Under the pieces are notes generated by a model that made no database searches, was not told the DNA's origin, and worked only from the letters and a program-made list of their open reading frames with translations. The translations under genes and the position numbers were made by a program. This document shows, one piece after another, positions 6,963 to 16,752 of a stretch of 64,000 bases of DNA (the first letter of the stretch is position 1; every line of letters starts with the position of its first letter). This DNA comes from Asanoa ferruginea (lineage in GTDB: Bacteria > Actinomycetota > Actinomycetes > Mycobacteriales > Micromonosporaceae): the NCBI RefSeq assembly GCF_003387075.1, contig NZ_QUMQ01000001.1, positions 496,001 through 560,000 of the forward strand. Reading direction: 5' to 3'.

Positions 6963-8000
6963 ATGAGAACCCTCCGCGCAGTAGCCGCCATCGGTGCCGC
7001 AGCCCTGCTGCTGACGATGGCTGCCTGCTCCGGCTCCGACGACGAAGCGCCCAGCGACACCGCCCAGAACGCCGCCGGCGACGCCCTCGAGAAGGTGACC
7101 TACCTCAGCGGCTTCGGCCTCTTCGGCCGTGAGTCCTATGTGTACGCCGCCATCGACAAGGGCTATTTCCGGGACGCCGGCCTCGAGGTCGAGGTCAAGC
7201 CCGGCACCGGAACCAACCCCAACCTCAAGGCGTTGAGCTCCGGCACCGTCCAGTACGCCTCGATCGACCTCACCGGCGCCTTCCTCGAGTATGGCCGCGC
7301 CGGCGGCATCAACGACTTCACCATCGTCGGCGCGGTGCAGCAGCGCTCGCTGACCGCGCTGATGGCGCTCGAGGAGAGCGGCATCAGCACGCCGCGCGAC
7401 CTGGAGAACAAGACCATCGGCGCGCAGCCCGGGTCGGTCAACCAGGTGCTGTTCCCGACCTACGCCCGGCTCGCCGGCATCGACGCGACCAAGGTCAAGT
7501 TCCAGAACGTCGCGCCGCAGCAGCAGCCGCAACTGCTCGCCTCGAAGAAGGTCGACGTGATCACCCAGTTCCCGGTCGGCAAGCCGGGCGTGGAGCGGGC
7601 CGCCGGCGGCAAGAAGGCGGTCGTGCTGCCCTACACCGACGTGATCACCGACCTGTTCGGTGGCGCGATCGGCGTGTCGAAGAAGACCGCGCAGGACAAG
7701 CCCGACCAGGTCAAGCGGTTCATGACCGCGCTGCTGAAGGGCCTGGCCGACACGATCAACAACCCGCAGGAAGCGGGTCAGATCTACGCCAAGTTCGAGA
7801 AGACCCAGCCGGCGCCGGTCGCCGCGGCGGAGATGACGCTGATGCGCCCCTACGTCGACCTGGGCTCCGGCCTCGGCCAGATCGACCAGGCCCGCGCGGC
7901 CCGCAGCATCGCGATCCTCCAGGGTGCCGGCGCGATCCCCGACGGCCTCAAGCCCGAAGACGTCATCTCGTTCAACCTGATCCCCAAGCCGGCCGCCTGA
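6963..8000 (+). CDS. ABC transporter substrate-binding lipoprotein (SsuA/ThiY, NMT1-like)
   Basis: 345 residues. The lipobox LTMAAC places the lipidated cysteine at residue 22, so the mature protein is held on the outer face of the membrane. The fold is that of the NMT1/SsuA family: YLSGFGLFGRESYVYAAIDKGYFRDAGLEVE near the mature N-terminus, then the periplasmic-binding type II pattern. The start is the ATG at 6963 (AAAGGGA upstream); a GTG at 6921 in the same frame lacks a ribosome site. The permease follows after 53 bp that contain a strong hairpin. The likely ligand class is sulfonate, nitrate, pyrimidine or a related small compound, unresolved. Confidence 0.92.
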   Translation: MRTLRAVAAIGAAALLLTMAACSGSDDEAPSDTAQNAAGDALEKVTYLSGFGLFGRESYVYAAIDKGYFRDAGLEVEVKPGTGTNPNLKALSSGTVQYASIDLTGAFLEYGRAGGINDFTIVGAVQQRSLTALMALEESGISTPRDLENKTIGAQPGSVNQVLFPTYARLAGIDATKVKFQNVAPQQQPQLLASKKVDVITQFPVGKPGVERAAGGKKAVVLPYTDVITDLFGGAIGVSKKTAQDKPDQVKRFMTALLKGLADTINNPQEAGQIYAKFEKTQPAPVAAAEMTLMRPYVDLGSGLGQIDQARAARSIAILQGAGAIPDGLKPEDVISFNLIPKPAA

Positions 8001-8005
8001 TCCCC

Positions 8006-8036
8006 GCCGGGGGCGGTCGCGACGGCCGCCCCCGGC
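8006..8036 (+). terminator. Intra-operon hairpin between binding protein and permease genes
   Basis: GCCGGGGGCGG (8006-8016) pairs perfectly with CCGCCCCCGGC (8026-8036) around a 9-base loop. There is no T-tract. Its place just after the binding-protein stop suggests partial termination or 3'-end protection, giving more binding protein than permease, a common arrangement in ABC importers. Confidence 0.65.
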
Positions 8037-8053
8037 ACCCCCGTGGAGGAACG

Positions 8054-8821
8054 ATGGTGCAGCAGCGCCCAGTGCTCGCGGCGACCCTGCCGGTGGTCGG
8101 CACCGCCGCGGCCGTCGCACTCTGGTGGCTCGCGGTTGTCGCCTTCGACATCGAGCCCTACCTCGTCCCGGCACCGCCCGAGGTGGCCCGGGTGTTCGCC
8201 GACATGCCCGGCGACCTGTTCGCCGAGGCGAAGGTGACGCTCGGCGAAACCCTTGCCGGCTATGGCATCTCGGTGCTCGCGGGCGTGCTGATCGGCACCC
8301 TGATCGCCGGCTCGCGCACCGTCGAGCGGGCGGTCTACCCGATGCTGGTGGCGCTCAACGCGGCGCCCAAGGTGGCGATCGTGCCGCTGCTGATCGTCTG
8401 GTTCGGCTTCGACAGCGCGCCGAAGGTGGTGATGGCGGTCCTGTTCTGCTTCTTCCCGATCACCCTGGCCACCGCGGCCGGCCTGACCACCACCCCCGCC
8501 GACCTCGTCGAGCTGAGCCGCTCGCTGGCCGCGTCAAGGCTGCAGACCTTCGCGAAGATCCGCTTCCCGGCCGCCCTGCCGCAGGTGTTCGTCGGCCTCA
8601 AGGTGGCGCTTCCACTGGCGCTGGTCGGCGCGGTCGTCGGCGAGCTGTTCGCCGCCGACGCCGGCCTCGGCTACCTGATCACCTCGTCGGGCGGCAGCGG
8701 CAACACCGCGCTCGCGTTCGCCTGCGTCGCCCTGCTCTCGGCGATCAGCATCGTGCTGTTCTACGCCCTGGTGGCGATCGAACGAATGACCCTGCCCTGG
8801 GTACGAGCAACCACGGCGTGA
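8054..8821 (+). CDS. ABC transporter permease (SsuC/TauC family)
   Basis: 255 residues with about six membrane helices and the binding-protein-dependent inner-membrane component signature in the cytoplasmic EAA loop (LAASRLQTFAKIRFPAALPQ, residues about 160-180). The ATG at 8054 is preceded by GTGGAGGA. Its partners are the binding protein just upstream and the ATPase at 5132-5899 on the other strand. It ends four bases before the stop of the convergent LIV-type binding protein. Confidence 0.92.
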   Translation: MVQQRPVLAATLPVVGTAAAVALWWLAVVAFDIEPYLVPAPPEVARVFADMPGDLFAEAKVTLGETLAGYGISVLAGVLIGTLIAGSRTVERAVYPMLVALNAAPKVAIVPLLIVWFGFDSAPKVVMAVLFCFFPITLATAAGLTTTPADLVELSRSLAASRLQTFAKIRFPAALPQVFVGLKVALPLALVGAVVGELFAADAGLGYLITSSGGSGNTALAFACVALLSAISIVLFYALVAIERMTLPWVRATTA

Positions 8822-8825
8822 GCCG

Positions 8826-10016
8826 TCAGCCGGCCAGGCGCCAGCGGCCACCACGGGCGACCAGCATCGTCAACGACTGGCGCATCAACCCGGAGTGGTT
8901 GTCGGGAGTGAGCCGGATCGGGCCGGAGAGACCGTCCATCTGCGACATCTCGAGCTGGTCCCGGATCGCCGACCGGTCCGGCGTCGCCGCGTCGGCGTCG
9001 ACCCGCACGGCCGCGTCGGTGACCAGTTGCAGCGCGTCGGCGGCGAACGACGCGATCCCGTAGTAACTGCCCCAGCGGGCCGTGTAGTCGCGGAACCACT
9101 GCTTACGCGCCGCCTTCGCGGGCGTCGTCGCGATCACGTCATCCATCACCATGGTCTGGGTGAACACCATCGTGCTGCCATCGGGGGTACGGCCGTCGCC
9201 GCTGCCCAGGAACAGGTCGCCGGCCGCGGTGGCGTCGAAGAACAGCCGGCCCCGGTATTCCACATCGGCGATGGCCGCGCTGGCCCGCGCGGCCTGCTCG
9301 GCACCGGTCCACACGATGATGCCGTCCGGCGTCGCCTCGGTGAGCTCTTCGATCGGCCCGTCGAGGTTGTCGTCGGTCGGCGGCACCGCGACCTTCGCGC
9401 CCAGCGTCAGCCCGACCTTGCCCAGCTCGCGGTCGAGCGCCTCGAGCCCCTCCGTGCCGTACCCGTCGCGGGTGTAGAGCAGGCCCAGCTTCCGCAGGCC
9501 GGGCGTGCGGTGCAACTCGGCGGCCAGCGCGGCGGCGTTGTCGTTGGCGTTGGGGCCGAGCTTGAACATGAAGCGGCGCTCGGCGACCGGGCTGGCCACC
9601 GAGCCGGCGGCGGCCAGCGAGATGGCCGGGATCGCCTTGGCGTTGAGCGTTTTCGCGGCGTTGACCGCGCACTGCCCGCAGGAGCCCATGATGATCGCGC
9701 TGACCGCGCGGTCGCCGGTGAAGTCCTGGATGTTGCGCAGGCTCTCGGCCGCGTCGGAGCGGTTGTCCTTGACCACCAGCCGGACCGGGCGGCCACCGGT
9801 CAGCCCGGAGCCGTTGAGCTGGTCGACGCGTAGCTCGAGGGCGCGCTGGAAGGCGCGGCCGGCGGCGGCGTCGGCACCGGAGAGCTCGAGGTCGGCGGCC
9901 ACCACGATCGGTCCCCGCTCTTCCGCGTCACCCCCGTCGTCCGCCGAGCCGCAAGCGGCAGCGGCCAGGGCCACCGCGGTGGCAGCTACGAAGGCCAGGA
10001 AACGGACGGGCGTCAC
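8826..10016 (-). CDS. Leu/Ile/Val-type ABC substrate-binding lipoprotein (type I periplasmic-binding fold)
   Basis: 396 residues. The GTG start at 10016 has AAGGAGG seven bases upstream. The lipobox AAAAC is near residue 22. The body matches the peripla_BP_6 (LivJ-like) family: VAADLELSGADAAAGRAFQRA, a DNRSDAAESLRNIQDFTGD segment, then GPNANDNAAALA and LLYTRDGYGTEG. No permease or ATPase of the LIV type is next to it. It could serve a distant transporter or act as a sensor subunit, for example for the sensor kinase that starts 400 bp away on the other strand, but this is speculation. Two cysteines (SCGQC) near residue 105 could form a disulfide. Confidence 0.88.
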   Translation of the reverse strand: MTPVRFLAFVAATAVALAAAACGSADDGGDAEERGPIVVAADLELSGADAAAGRAFQRALELRVDQLNGSGLTGGRPVRLVVKDNRSDAAESLRNIQDFTGDRAVSAIIMGSCGQCAVNAAKTLNAKAIPAISLAAAGSVASPVAERRFMFKLGPNANDNAAALAAELHRTPGLRKLGLLYTRDGYGTEGLEALDRELGKVGLTLGAKVAVPPTDDNLDGPIEELTEATPDGIIVWTGAEQAARASAAIADVEYRGRLFFDATAAGDLFLGSGDGRTPDGSTMVFTQTMVMDDVIATTPAKAARKQWFRDYTARWGSYYGIASFAADALQLVTDAAVRVDADAATPDRSAIRDQLEMSQMDGLSGPIRLTPDNHSGLMRQSLTMLVARGGRWRLAG

Positions 10017-10416
10017 GGGATGCCTCCTTGACGGAGCAAGTTCCTCAATGGAGAGACGACGACCGGCTGGGGTCGGCAAGCGTTGTGAAACCTTGCCAAC
10101 CACATCAGCTCTGGTCAAGCACAGGCATTCACATATCTGAGTGTCTCGAAATATGAGATCGGAGTCCGCACAATGGACATTACTTTACGTGCCCGTGCGG
10201 ATACGCAGATCATGACCAGGCAGCTCAGGGCATTGGCCGAATGGCCACCCCGAACCTCCGACTGACCGATGCGTGCCCGCCGACCGTTTGCTACCCGCTT
10301 CACCCTTCCGTCCAGGGTCGAAACCTGATGAAATCGCCGCCGTGCCGCGTGCAGTGCGGGGGCGCCGTGACGACCGGTGGCGGACCCGCCACGTTCAACA
10401 CCACGGAGGCGATGGC
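10017..10416. other. 400-bp divergent promoter region between the LIV-type binding protein and the conservon
   Basis: No gene is supported here. A GGCAAG (10075-10080)/CTTGCC (10092-10097) inverted repeat lies 60-80 bp upstream of the binding-protein start, and an AT-richer patch (about 10125-10210) is the likely promoter zone for both directions. No convincing -35/-10 pair can be singled out by eye. Confidence 0.5.
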
Positions 10417-13176
10417 GTGAGCACCGGACGGATGTTGCTGTCCACGCGCGGCCCGGGGACACCCGGGCTCGAGCGGCGCGGGTTGCCCCGCCTCGCTGAC
10501 GCGCGCATCCGTTCGAAGCTCGGCCTGCTGCTGCTGGTGCCGTTGGTCGCTGTGGTCGCGCTCGCCGCGGCCCGGCTGGTCGACGTCTCCCGGCAGGCCT
10601 CCGACGCGACGCTCATCCGCTCCCTCAGCGAGATCTCCATCGACGTCTCGGCGTTGACGCAGAACCTGCACAAGGAGCGGATGTCAGCGGCCGCGTTCCT
10701 GGCCACGCCGGAGGCCAAAGCCGACGCCTACAACCTGCGCGTACGCAGCACCGACGCGTTGGTGACCACCTACCAAGCCCGCCGGGCCAACCTGTCCGGC
10801 CTGCCCGAGCCGGTCGAGCGCCGGCTCGCCGCCATCGACGGCCACCTCGCCGGCCTGGGCGGCATCCGCGACGAAGCGCTGGCCCGCGGCCAGATGTCGG
10901 TCGCCGAAGTGGTGCTGCGCTACGGCGTCGTGCTCAACGACCTGGTCGCCTACGGCGACACCCTCGGCCAGGTCTCCGGTGAGGGCGACCTCGCCGAGAG
11001 CCTGCGCGCGATGGCCGCGTTCGCCCGCGCGAAAGCGGCCACCGCCGAGGAGGAGGCGGTCGTCTTCGTCGCCCTCTCCTCGGGTGGCCTGAGCGAGGAA
11101 CAGTTCTCCGCCTTCGTCGCGACGCTGACCAGCCAGCAGGAGGCGTTCGTCGCGTTCGCCGGCTCGGCGTCGGCGTGGCAGCAGGGTGAGGTCGCCCGCA
11201 CGGTCACGGGCGACGCCGTGTTGCTCGGCGACTCGATCTCGGCCGCGCTGACCCGCTCGGTCGGCGAGGCGGCGCCGTTCCCACCCAGCGTCGGCAGCCC
11301 GGCCATCGGCGCCGTCACCGACCTGATGCGTTACACCGAGACCAAGCTGGAGCGCGACCTGCTCGGCCAGGCCGAAACCGCCCGCGGTGACGCGGTCCAG
11401 CAGGCCACCATCGAAGGCTCGCTGGTGCTGGTCGTGCTGCTGGCCGCGCTGCTGCTGGCGATCGCCATCGCCCGGTCGCTCAACAGTTCGCTGTTCCGGC
11501 TGCGCGACGGCGCGCTCTCGGTGGCCAACCACGGGCTGCCCGAGGCGGTCGGCCGGCTGCGCGAGCTGGAGAAGCTCGGCGAGGGGGGCGTTGAAGAGAT
11601 CGTCAACGAGGTACGCGACCCGATCCGGCTCACGAATCGCGACGAGGTCGGCGAGGTGGCCGCGGCGTTCAACGTGGTGCACCGGGAGGCCGTGCGGATC
11701 GCGGCCGAGCAGGCCGCCCTGCGCACCAGCGTCTCCGCGATGTTCCTCACCCTGGCCCGGCGCAGCCAGACGCTGGTCGACCGGATCATCGGCGAGCTCG
11801 ACGCGATCGAGCGCGGCGAGGAAGACCCGAAGCGGCTGGCCAAGCTGTTCGTGCTCGACCACCTGGCCACCCGGATGCGGCGCAACGACGAGAACCTGCT
11901 GGTCCTGGCCGGCGCCGACACGGCACCACCGCGGCGCGAAGACGCGCTGCTGATCGACGCTCTGCGGGCCGCACAGTCCGAAGTGGAGTTCTACAACCGG
12001 ATCGAGTTCGGCACCGTCGATCCCGACATCTCGGTGTCGGCCAAGGCCGTCAACGACGTCGTGCGGATCCTCTCGGAACTGCTCGACAACGCCACCCGGT
12101 TCTCACCGCCCAACACGGTGGTGGTCGCCGACGCGCGACGGATCCGCGACTACGTCGTGGTGCAGGTCGAAGACCGCGGCCTGGGCCTGGCCGACGACCA
12201 GCTCGAAGAGCTCAACCAGCGGTTGCAGGCTCCGTCGCCGGTCGACGTCTCGGCGTTCCGGCTGATGGGCCTCGCGGTCGTGGCCCGGCTGGCGTCCCGC
12301 TACCGGATCCAGGTCGAGTTGCGGCGAACCATCGACCAGGGCACGGTCGCACTGGTCACGCTGCCGGCCGAAATCGTGGTGGTGCCGCAGAGCCCGGGCC
12401 GCCCGGCCACCCTGCTGCCGCGCAAGCGGGTGCCGGCAGCGGCCGAGGCCGCGAGCAACGGGCACGCGCCCGGCGCGAGCGCGTGGGCCACCCGCGGCTC
12501 GGCGGCGACGCTGACCGCGCCGCCCCAGTGGGAAGTGCCACCGCCTGTTTCACCTGTCCCGAGCGCGGACCCCGCGCTGCTCGCCGAGCCCAGCCGGGAG
12601 GCGACCACCGAAATGCCAATCTTCCGGGAGATGGAAGCCGTCTGGTTCCAGTCGCACGGCCACACCTCGACGCAGATTCTGCACCTGCCCAGCGACAACT
12701 ACCTCCCGACCGCGAAACCGCCCGCCCAACCGCCATCCCCGGCCGCCCCACCCCCAGCCGCCCCACCCCCGGCAGCCCCACCCCCGGCAGCCCCGCCCGC
12801 CGAGGTCCCGCCGGCCCCGGCCGTGCGGCACGTGATCCCGCCGCAAACCGCGCCGACCGGCGGCGGCCGGCCACCGGCCGACCAGCGCAACCCCGCCGAC
12901 GAGGAACTCTGGCGGACCGCGGCCGACGAAGGCTGGGCCAGGGCTGGCCGGGCCGCGACGCCGACCACCGACGGCACCACCCGATCCGGCCTGCCGAAGC
13001 GGGTGCCACAGGCGCAACTGGTGCCCGGCGGCGTGGAGACCCGCCCGCGGGAAGACCTCAAGCGCGCGCCGGACGAGGTCCGCGGCCTGCTGTCGGCCTA
13101 TCACCGCGGCGTCCAGCGCGGCCGCACGGCCAGTGCCGAGCTCGACAACCCACCGCCCAGCAAGGAGAACCGATGA
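10417..13176 (+). CDS. Conservon sensor histidine kinase with NIT domain (CvnA)
   Basis: 919 residues. A GTG start at 10417 has GGAGG seven bases upstream. Order of parts: a first membrane helix (about residues 29-50), an extracellular helical domain of the nitrate/nitrite-sensing (NIT) type, which carries [14 protein letters not shown] near its start, a second helix (about 330-352), HAMP, a degenerate phospho-acceptor region, then an HATPase_c domain ([14 protein letters not shown] and VEDRGLGL boxes). The tail is long, Pro/Ala-rich and disordered (about residues 765-800, with [13 protein letters not shown] repeats). It is the sensor of a conservon, whose partners follow directly. The stop overlaps the next start (ATGA). 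Confidence 0.93.
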   Translation: MSTGRMLLSTRGPGTPGLERRGLPRLADARIRSKLGLLLLVPLVAVVALAAARLVDVSRQASDATLIRSLSEISIDVSALTQNLHKERMSAAAFLATPEAKADAYNLRVRSTDALVTTYQARRANLSGLPEPVERRLAAIDGHLAGLGGIRDEALARGQMSVAEVVLRYGVVLNDLVAYGDTLGQVSGEGDLAESLRAMAAFARAKAATAEEEAVVFVALSSGGLSEEQFSAFVATLTSQQEAFVAFAGSASAWQQGEVARTVTGDAVLLGDSISAALTRSVGEAAPFPPSVGSPAIGAVTDLMRYTETKLERDLLGQAETARGDAVQQATIEGSLVLVVLLAALLLAIAIARSLNSSLFRLRDGALSVANHGLPEAVGRLRELEKLGEGGVEEIVNEVRDPIRLTNRDEVGEVAAAFNVVHREAVRIAAEQAALRTSVSAMFLTLARRSQTLVDRIIGELDAIERGEEDPKRLAKLFVLDHLATRMRRNDENLLVLAGADTAPPRREDALLIDALRAAQSEVEFYNRIEFGTVDPDISVSAKAVNDVVRILSELLDNATRFSPPNTVVVADARRIRDYVVVQVEDRGLGLADDQLEELNQRLQAPSPVDVSAFRLMGLAVVARLASRYRIQVELRRTIDQGTVALVTLPAEIVVVPQSPGRPATLLPRKRVPAAAEAASNGHAPGASAWATRGSAATLTAPPQWEVPPPVSPVPSADPALLAEPSREATTEMPIFREMEAVWFQSHGHTSTQILHLPSDNYLPTAKPPAQPPSPAAPPPAAPPPAAPPPAAPPAEVPPAPAVRHVIPPQTAPTGGGRPPADQRNPADEELWRTAADEGWARAGRAATPTTDGTTRSGLPKRVPQAQLVPGGVETRPREDLKRAPDEVRGLLSAYHRGVQRGRTASAELDNPPPSKENR

Positions 13177-13589
13177 ACCGGGCACCGACCATGCAGGACA
13201 TGGCCTGGCTGCTGAGCAACTTCGCCGACAGCGTGGCGGGCATCGCCCACGTCGTCGCGGTGTCGGCCGACGGCCTCCTGCTCGCCTCGTCACGGGACCT
13301 GCCGGCCGACCGGGCCGACCAGCTCGCCGCGATCACCGCCGGCGTGGTGAGCCTGACCACCGGCGCGGCGCGGATGTTCGACGGCGGCAACGTGCTCCAG
13401 ACGGTGATCGAGATGCACAGCGGCTATCTGTTCCTGATGGCCATCAGCGACGGCTCGTCGATGGCCGTGCTGGCCGCCCGCAACAGCGATGTCGGCCAGG
13501 TCGGCTACGAGATGGCGCTGCTGGTCGAACGCGTCGGCAAGGCATTGTCGCCGGACCGCCGCGAAGCCGTCATCGGCCGCCGGTCCTGA
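13173..13589 (+). CDS. Roadblock/LC7-domain protein (CvnB)
   Basis: 138 residues, a single roadblock/LC7 domain ([21 protein letters not shown] at the start, then [15 protein letters not shown]). Proteins of this kind regulate small GTPases such as MglA, and here the partner is the conservon GTPase at 13992. The ATG at 13173 overlaps the kinase stop by four bases, showing translational coupling. Confidence 0.93.
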   Translation: MNRAPTMQDMAWLLSNFADSVAGIAHVVAVSADGLLLASSRDLPADRADQLAAITAGVVSLTTGAARMFDGGNVLQTVIEMHSGYLFLMAISDGSSMAVLAARNSDVGQVGYEMALLVERVGKALSPDRREAVIGRRS

Positions 13590-13645
13590 CGAGCAACTGA
13601 GCACAGTGGAGCCGCCCGCGCACGACCGTGAGGAGGTAACCGCGC

Positions 13646-14011
13646 ATGGAACCGCCGTCCGGCGATCCCCGGGGCGCACTGGTGCGCCCATACGCGGTTA
13701 CCCGTGGCCGGACCGAGCCACTGCAACACATCGCGCTGGAGGCGGTGCTGTCGGCGAGCGAGCGGGCCGTCTCCGAGGCGCGCTTCGCCGGGCACGACAA
13801 ATACCGGATCGCGCAGATCTGCCAGTCCACCCCGCAGTCGCTGGCGGAGATCGCCGCCTACACCCGGCTCCCGCTCGGCGTCGCCCGGGTGATCGTGGCC
13901 GACATGGTCGCCGAGGGCCTGCTGGCACTGCACAGCGCGGCACCAGCGGAGAGGTACGAGGAACGGATGCACGTCTTGGAAAGGGTGCTAAGTGGACTAC
14001 GCAGGCTCTGA
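13646..14011 (+). CDS. DUF742 protein of the conservon (CvnC)
   Basis: 121 residues. It matches the DUF742 pattern: LVRPYAVTRGRTEP at the start, and a winged-helix-like middle (YRIAQICQSTPQSLAEIAAY, then LPLGVARVIVADM). It is probably an adaptor between kinase and GTPase. AGGAGG lies about eight bases before the ATG. It overlaps the next gene by 20 bp. Confidence 0.93.
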   Translation: MEPPSGDPRGALVRPYAVTRGRTEPLQHIALEAVLSASERAVSEARFAGHDKYRIAQICQSTPQSLAEIAAYTRLPLGVARVIVADMVAEGLLALHSAAPAERYEERMHVLERVLSGLRRL

Positions 14012-14621
14012 GCGGGCCCGGGGCATCATCTCCGCGAAAATCGTCATCGCCGGCGGGTTCGGCGTGGGCAAGACGACGATGGTGGGCGCGGTCTCCGAGA
14101 TCACCCCGCTGACCACCGAGGCGTTGCTGACCCAGGCCGGCGCGGGGATCGACGACGCCTCGAAGGTGCCGGGCAAGGAGACCACCACGGTGGCGATGGA
14201 CTTCGGCCGCATCACCATGGCCGACGACCTCATCCTCTACCTGTTCGGCACGCCCGGGCAGACGCGGTTCTGGTTCATGTGGGACGAGCTGATGCGCGGC
14301 GCGGTCGGCGCGGTGGTGCTGGTCGACACCCGGCGGATCACCGACGCGTTCGCGCCGCTCGACTATTTCGAGAACCACGACGTGCCCTACCTGGTCGCCC
14401 TCAACTGCTTCGAGGGCGCGCCGACCTACGAGGCCGACGAGGTGCGCGAGGCGCTGGCCATCCCGCCCAAGGTGCCGCTGGTGATGACCGACGCCCGCCG
14501 CCGCGAGGCGGTCAAGGAGACGCTGATCGACGTCGTCGAACTCGCCATGCGCACGCTGCGCGAGGAGTTCGGCCGCGGCACACCGGTCGGTGCGGCCGCG
14601 GCCCCTCCGTACGAAACCTAG
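13992..14621 (+). CDS. Conservon ATP/GTP-binding protein (CvnD, MglA-like small GTPase)
   Basis: 209 residues. The P-loop GGFGVGKTT (residues 21-29), the switch-II-like LYLFGTPGQTRFWFMW and ALNCFEGAP near residue 135, in the place of the NKxD motif, define the conservon GTPase family. The GTG start at 13992 lies inside the end of the DUF742 gene, so the last two conservon genes are coupled. The four genes at 10417-14621 form one operon of the standard order A-B-C-D with no P450 gene attached. The stop shares a CTAG with the convergent gene at 14618. Confidence 0.94.
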   Translation: MDYAGSERARGIISAKIVIAGGFGVGKTTMVGAVSEITPLTTEALLTQAGAGIDDASKVPGKETTTVAMDFGRITMADDLILYLFGTPGQTRFWFMWDELMRGAVGAVVLVDTRRITDAFAPLDYFENHDVPYLVALNCFEGAPTYEADEVREALAIPPKVPLVMTDARRREAVKETLIDVVELAMRTLREEFGRGTPVGAAAAPPYET

Positions 14622-15592
14622 AACCTGAGGTTTGCCAGGTAGTTGAAGCCGACCCGCGCGGTGCTGATCGCGTCGGCGGGCTGCCGAGGTGCGGTGCCGG
14701 CGTCGTCGCGCTCGATGATGAACTCGTCGATGCCCGCCTCGCGGCCGTGCTCGAAGATCCGGGCGAAGTTGATGACGCCCTGGCCGGCGTCTTCGAACGA
14801 ACCCGCGTCGTTCATGTCCTTCACGTGGAACTGCCGGATCCGGCCGCGGTTGGCGCGGATGAGGTCGACCGGGTCGTTGGCGCCGCGGGTGACCCAGAAC
14901 AGGTCCATCTCGAGGTGCACCAGGTCGGGGTCGGTCTCCTCGGTGATGATGTCGTAAGCGGTGCGGGTGCCACCGTCGAGGCGGAAGAACTCGAAGTGGT
15001 GGTTGTGGTAGCCGAAGTCGAGCCCGGCCTTGCGGGCCAATGCACCGGCCTTGTTGAGGTCGCGGGCGAACGCCCGCCAGGTCGCCGAGTCGCGGATGAT
15101 GCCGTTGGCGCCGACCCCGAAGAACGGGTGGACGATGTAGCGCGAGCCGAGCAGCCGGGAGTCGGCGAGTGACTTTTGCCAGGCCGCCGCGTCGAACGGC
15201 TGGGGTATCGCGACGTGGCCCGACGTCGAGCGCAGCCCGACGGCGTCGAGCGCGGCCTTGAACTGGGCGGCGGTCCGCCCGACGAAACCGGCGTGCTCGA
15301 CCCGGGTGTAGCCGATGTCGGCGAGCGCGGCCAGCGTGCCCTCCAGATCGGCGTTGAGCTGGTCGCGCAACGTGTAGAGCTGGACGCTGATGTGGTCACG
15401 GGGAACCCGGCCGTGACCGCCGCCGCGGCTGGCCGCACTCGCCGGCGCGGCCGACAGGCCCACCGCTCCGACGGCGCCGGCCGCTGCCGCGACACCCGCG
15501 GCCCGCAGTGCGCCGCGCCTGGTCAGCGTGCGCAGCTGCTCCTCACCCAGCGGCTGGGCGTTCTGGATTGCCTGTTGGTCGTTGACGCACAT
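14618..15592 (-). CDS. Tat-exported sugar phosphate isomerase/epimerase-like TIM-barrel protein
   Basis: 324 residues. Residues 24-55 carry a twin-arginine signal (TRRGALRAAG, then an Ala-rich hydrophobic stretch ending PASAAS), so the folded protein is exported. The body has the xylose-isomerase-like TIM-barrel features SVQLYTLRDQL, YHNHHFEF, HLEMDLFWV and QFHVKDM, with metal-binding His and Glu. The ATG at 15592 has AGGAGG eight bases upstream. Exported members of this family are often linked to sugar or inositol catabolism, but the substrate is unknown. It stands alone and converges on the conservon. Confidence 0.88.
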   Translation of the reverse strand: MCVNDQQAIQNAQPLGEEQLRTLTRRGALRAAGVAAAAGAVGAVGLSAAPASAASRGGGHGRVPRDHISVQLYTLRDQLNADLEGTLAALADIGYTRVEHAGFVGRTAAQFKAALDAVGLRSTSGHVAIPQPFDAAAWQKSLADSRLLGSRYIVHPFFGVGANGIIRDSATWRAFARDLNKAGALARKAGLDFGYHNHHFEFFRLDGGTRTAYDIITEETDPDLVHLEMDLFWVTRGANDPVDLIRANRGRIRQFHVKDMNDAGSFEDAGQGVINFARIFEHGREAGIDEFIIERDDAGTAPRQPADAISTARVGFNYLANLRF

Positions 15593-15713
15593 GGATGACT
15601 GCCTCCTGGCGTTCGGGACGGGAAACTCGACCAGCATCGATGCTTGGTCAAGCTACCCCGGAGCGCAACTTGGGGGGAAGCGGCTCGGACGATCGCGAGG
15701 CAGTATGGGACGC

Positions 15714-16748
15714 ATGTCGGAAACCGCGACCGGGCAGGGCGTTTACGTCAACCCCACCGGTGAGTTCACCCGTGACCAGCGCTACATCGCCACCCGGATC
15801 ACCCGGGACGGGCGCGACGGCTACCCCGTCGAGCCCGGCCGTTACCGCCTCGTCGTCAGCCGGGCCTGCCCGTGGGCCAGCCGGGCGGTCATCGTCCGCC
15901 GGCTGCTCGGCCTGGAAGACGCCATCTCGATGGCGATCGCCGGACCGACCCACGACAAGCGGAGCTGGACCTTCGACCTCGCTCCGGGCGGGCGTGACCC
16001 GGTGCTCGGCATGGAGCGGCTCCAGGAGGCGTTCTTCAAGCGTTTTCCGGGGTACGAGCGCGGCATCACCGTGCCGGCCATCGTCGACGTGACGACCGGC
16101 GAGGTGGTCACCAACGACTACCCGCAGATCACCATCGACATGTCGCTCGAGTGGACCGACTACCAGCGCCCCGGCGCGCCGCAGCTCTACCCGGAGGCGC
16201 TCCGCGCGGAGATCGACGAGGTCAACGACGGCGTGTTCCGCGACGTCAACAACGGCGTCTACCGGGCCGGCTTCGCGGGGACGCAGGAGGCCTACGAGAA
16301 GGCCTACAACCGGCTCTTCGATCGTCTCGACCTGCTCTCCGAGCGGCTGGCCGGGCAGCGCTACCTGGTCGGCGACACGATCACCGAGGCCGACGTGCGG
16401 CTGTTCACCACGCTGGTCCGCTTCGACGCCGTCTACCACGGGCACTTCAAGTGCAACCGGCAGAAGCTGACCGAGATGCCAGTGCTCTGGGCGTACGCGC
16501 GGGACCTGTTCGCCACCCCCGGCTTCGGCGACACGGTCGACTTCGACCACATCAAGCGCCACTACTACGAGGTGCACCGCGACATCAACCCGACCGGGAT
16601 CGTGCCGCTGGGCCCCGACCTGTCGGGCTGGCTCACCCCGCACGGCCGGGAGGCGCTCGGCGGGCGCCCGTTCGGCGACGGCACCCCGCCCGGCCCCGTC
16701 CACGCCGGCGAGGTCGTGCCGCCGGAGCACACACCCCAGCCGCGATAA
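15714..16748 (+). CDS. Xi-class glutathione S-transferase-like reductase (probably mycothiol-linked)
   Basis: 344 residues, the length of S-glutathionyl-hydroquinone reductases (YqjG/ECM4 family). The redox motif CPWAS has its catalytic cysteine at residue 52, followed by VPAIVD and TNDYPQI in the thioredoxin-like part and a helical C-terminal domain. Actinobacteria lack glutathione, so the thiol partner is most likely mycothiol (established for the phylum, inferred for this protein). An in-frame ATG nine bases earlier (15705) is an alternative start with GAGG upstream. The gene stands alone. Confidence 0.88.
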   Translation: MSETATGQGVYVNPTGEFTRDQRYIATRITRDGRDGYPVEPGRYRLVVSRACPWASRAVIVRRLLGLEDAISMAIAGPTHDKRSWTFDLAPGGRDPVLGMERLQEAFFKRFPGYERGITVPAIVDVTTGEVVTNDYPQITIDMSLEWTDYQRPGAPQLYPEALRAEIDEVNDGVFRDVNNGVYRAGFAGTQEAYEKAYNRLFDRLDLLSERLAGQRYLVGDTITEADVRLFTTLVRFDAVYHGHFKCNRQKLTEMPVLWAYARDLFATPGFGDTVDFDHIKRHYYEVHRDINPTGIVPLGPDLSGWLTPHGREALGGRPFGDGTPPGPVHAGEVVPPEHTPQPR

Positions 16749-16752
16749 CCGG

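Noticed and set aside
6831-8174. 447-codon minus-strand frame opposite the binding protein
   Set aside because: It is antisense to a gene with clear lipobox and family pattern; its protein is Arg/Gly/Leu-rich without any domain.
10684-11862. Long open frame on the minus strand inside the sensor kinase gene
   Set aside because: It is a mirror of the GC3-biased kinase frame, has low-complexity Arg/Gly/Asp composition, no ribosome site and no domain.
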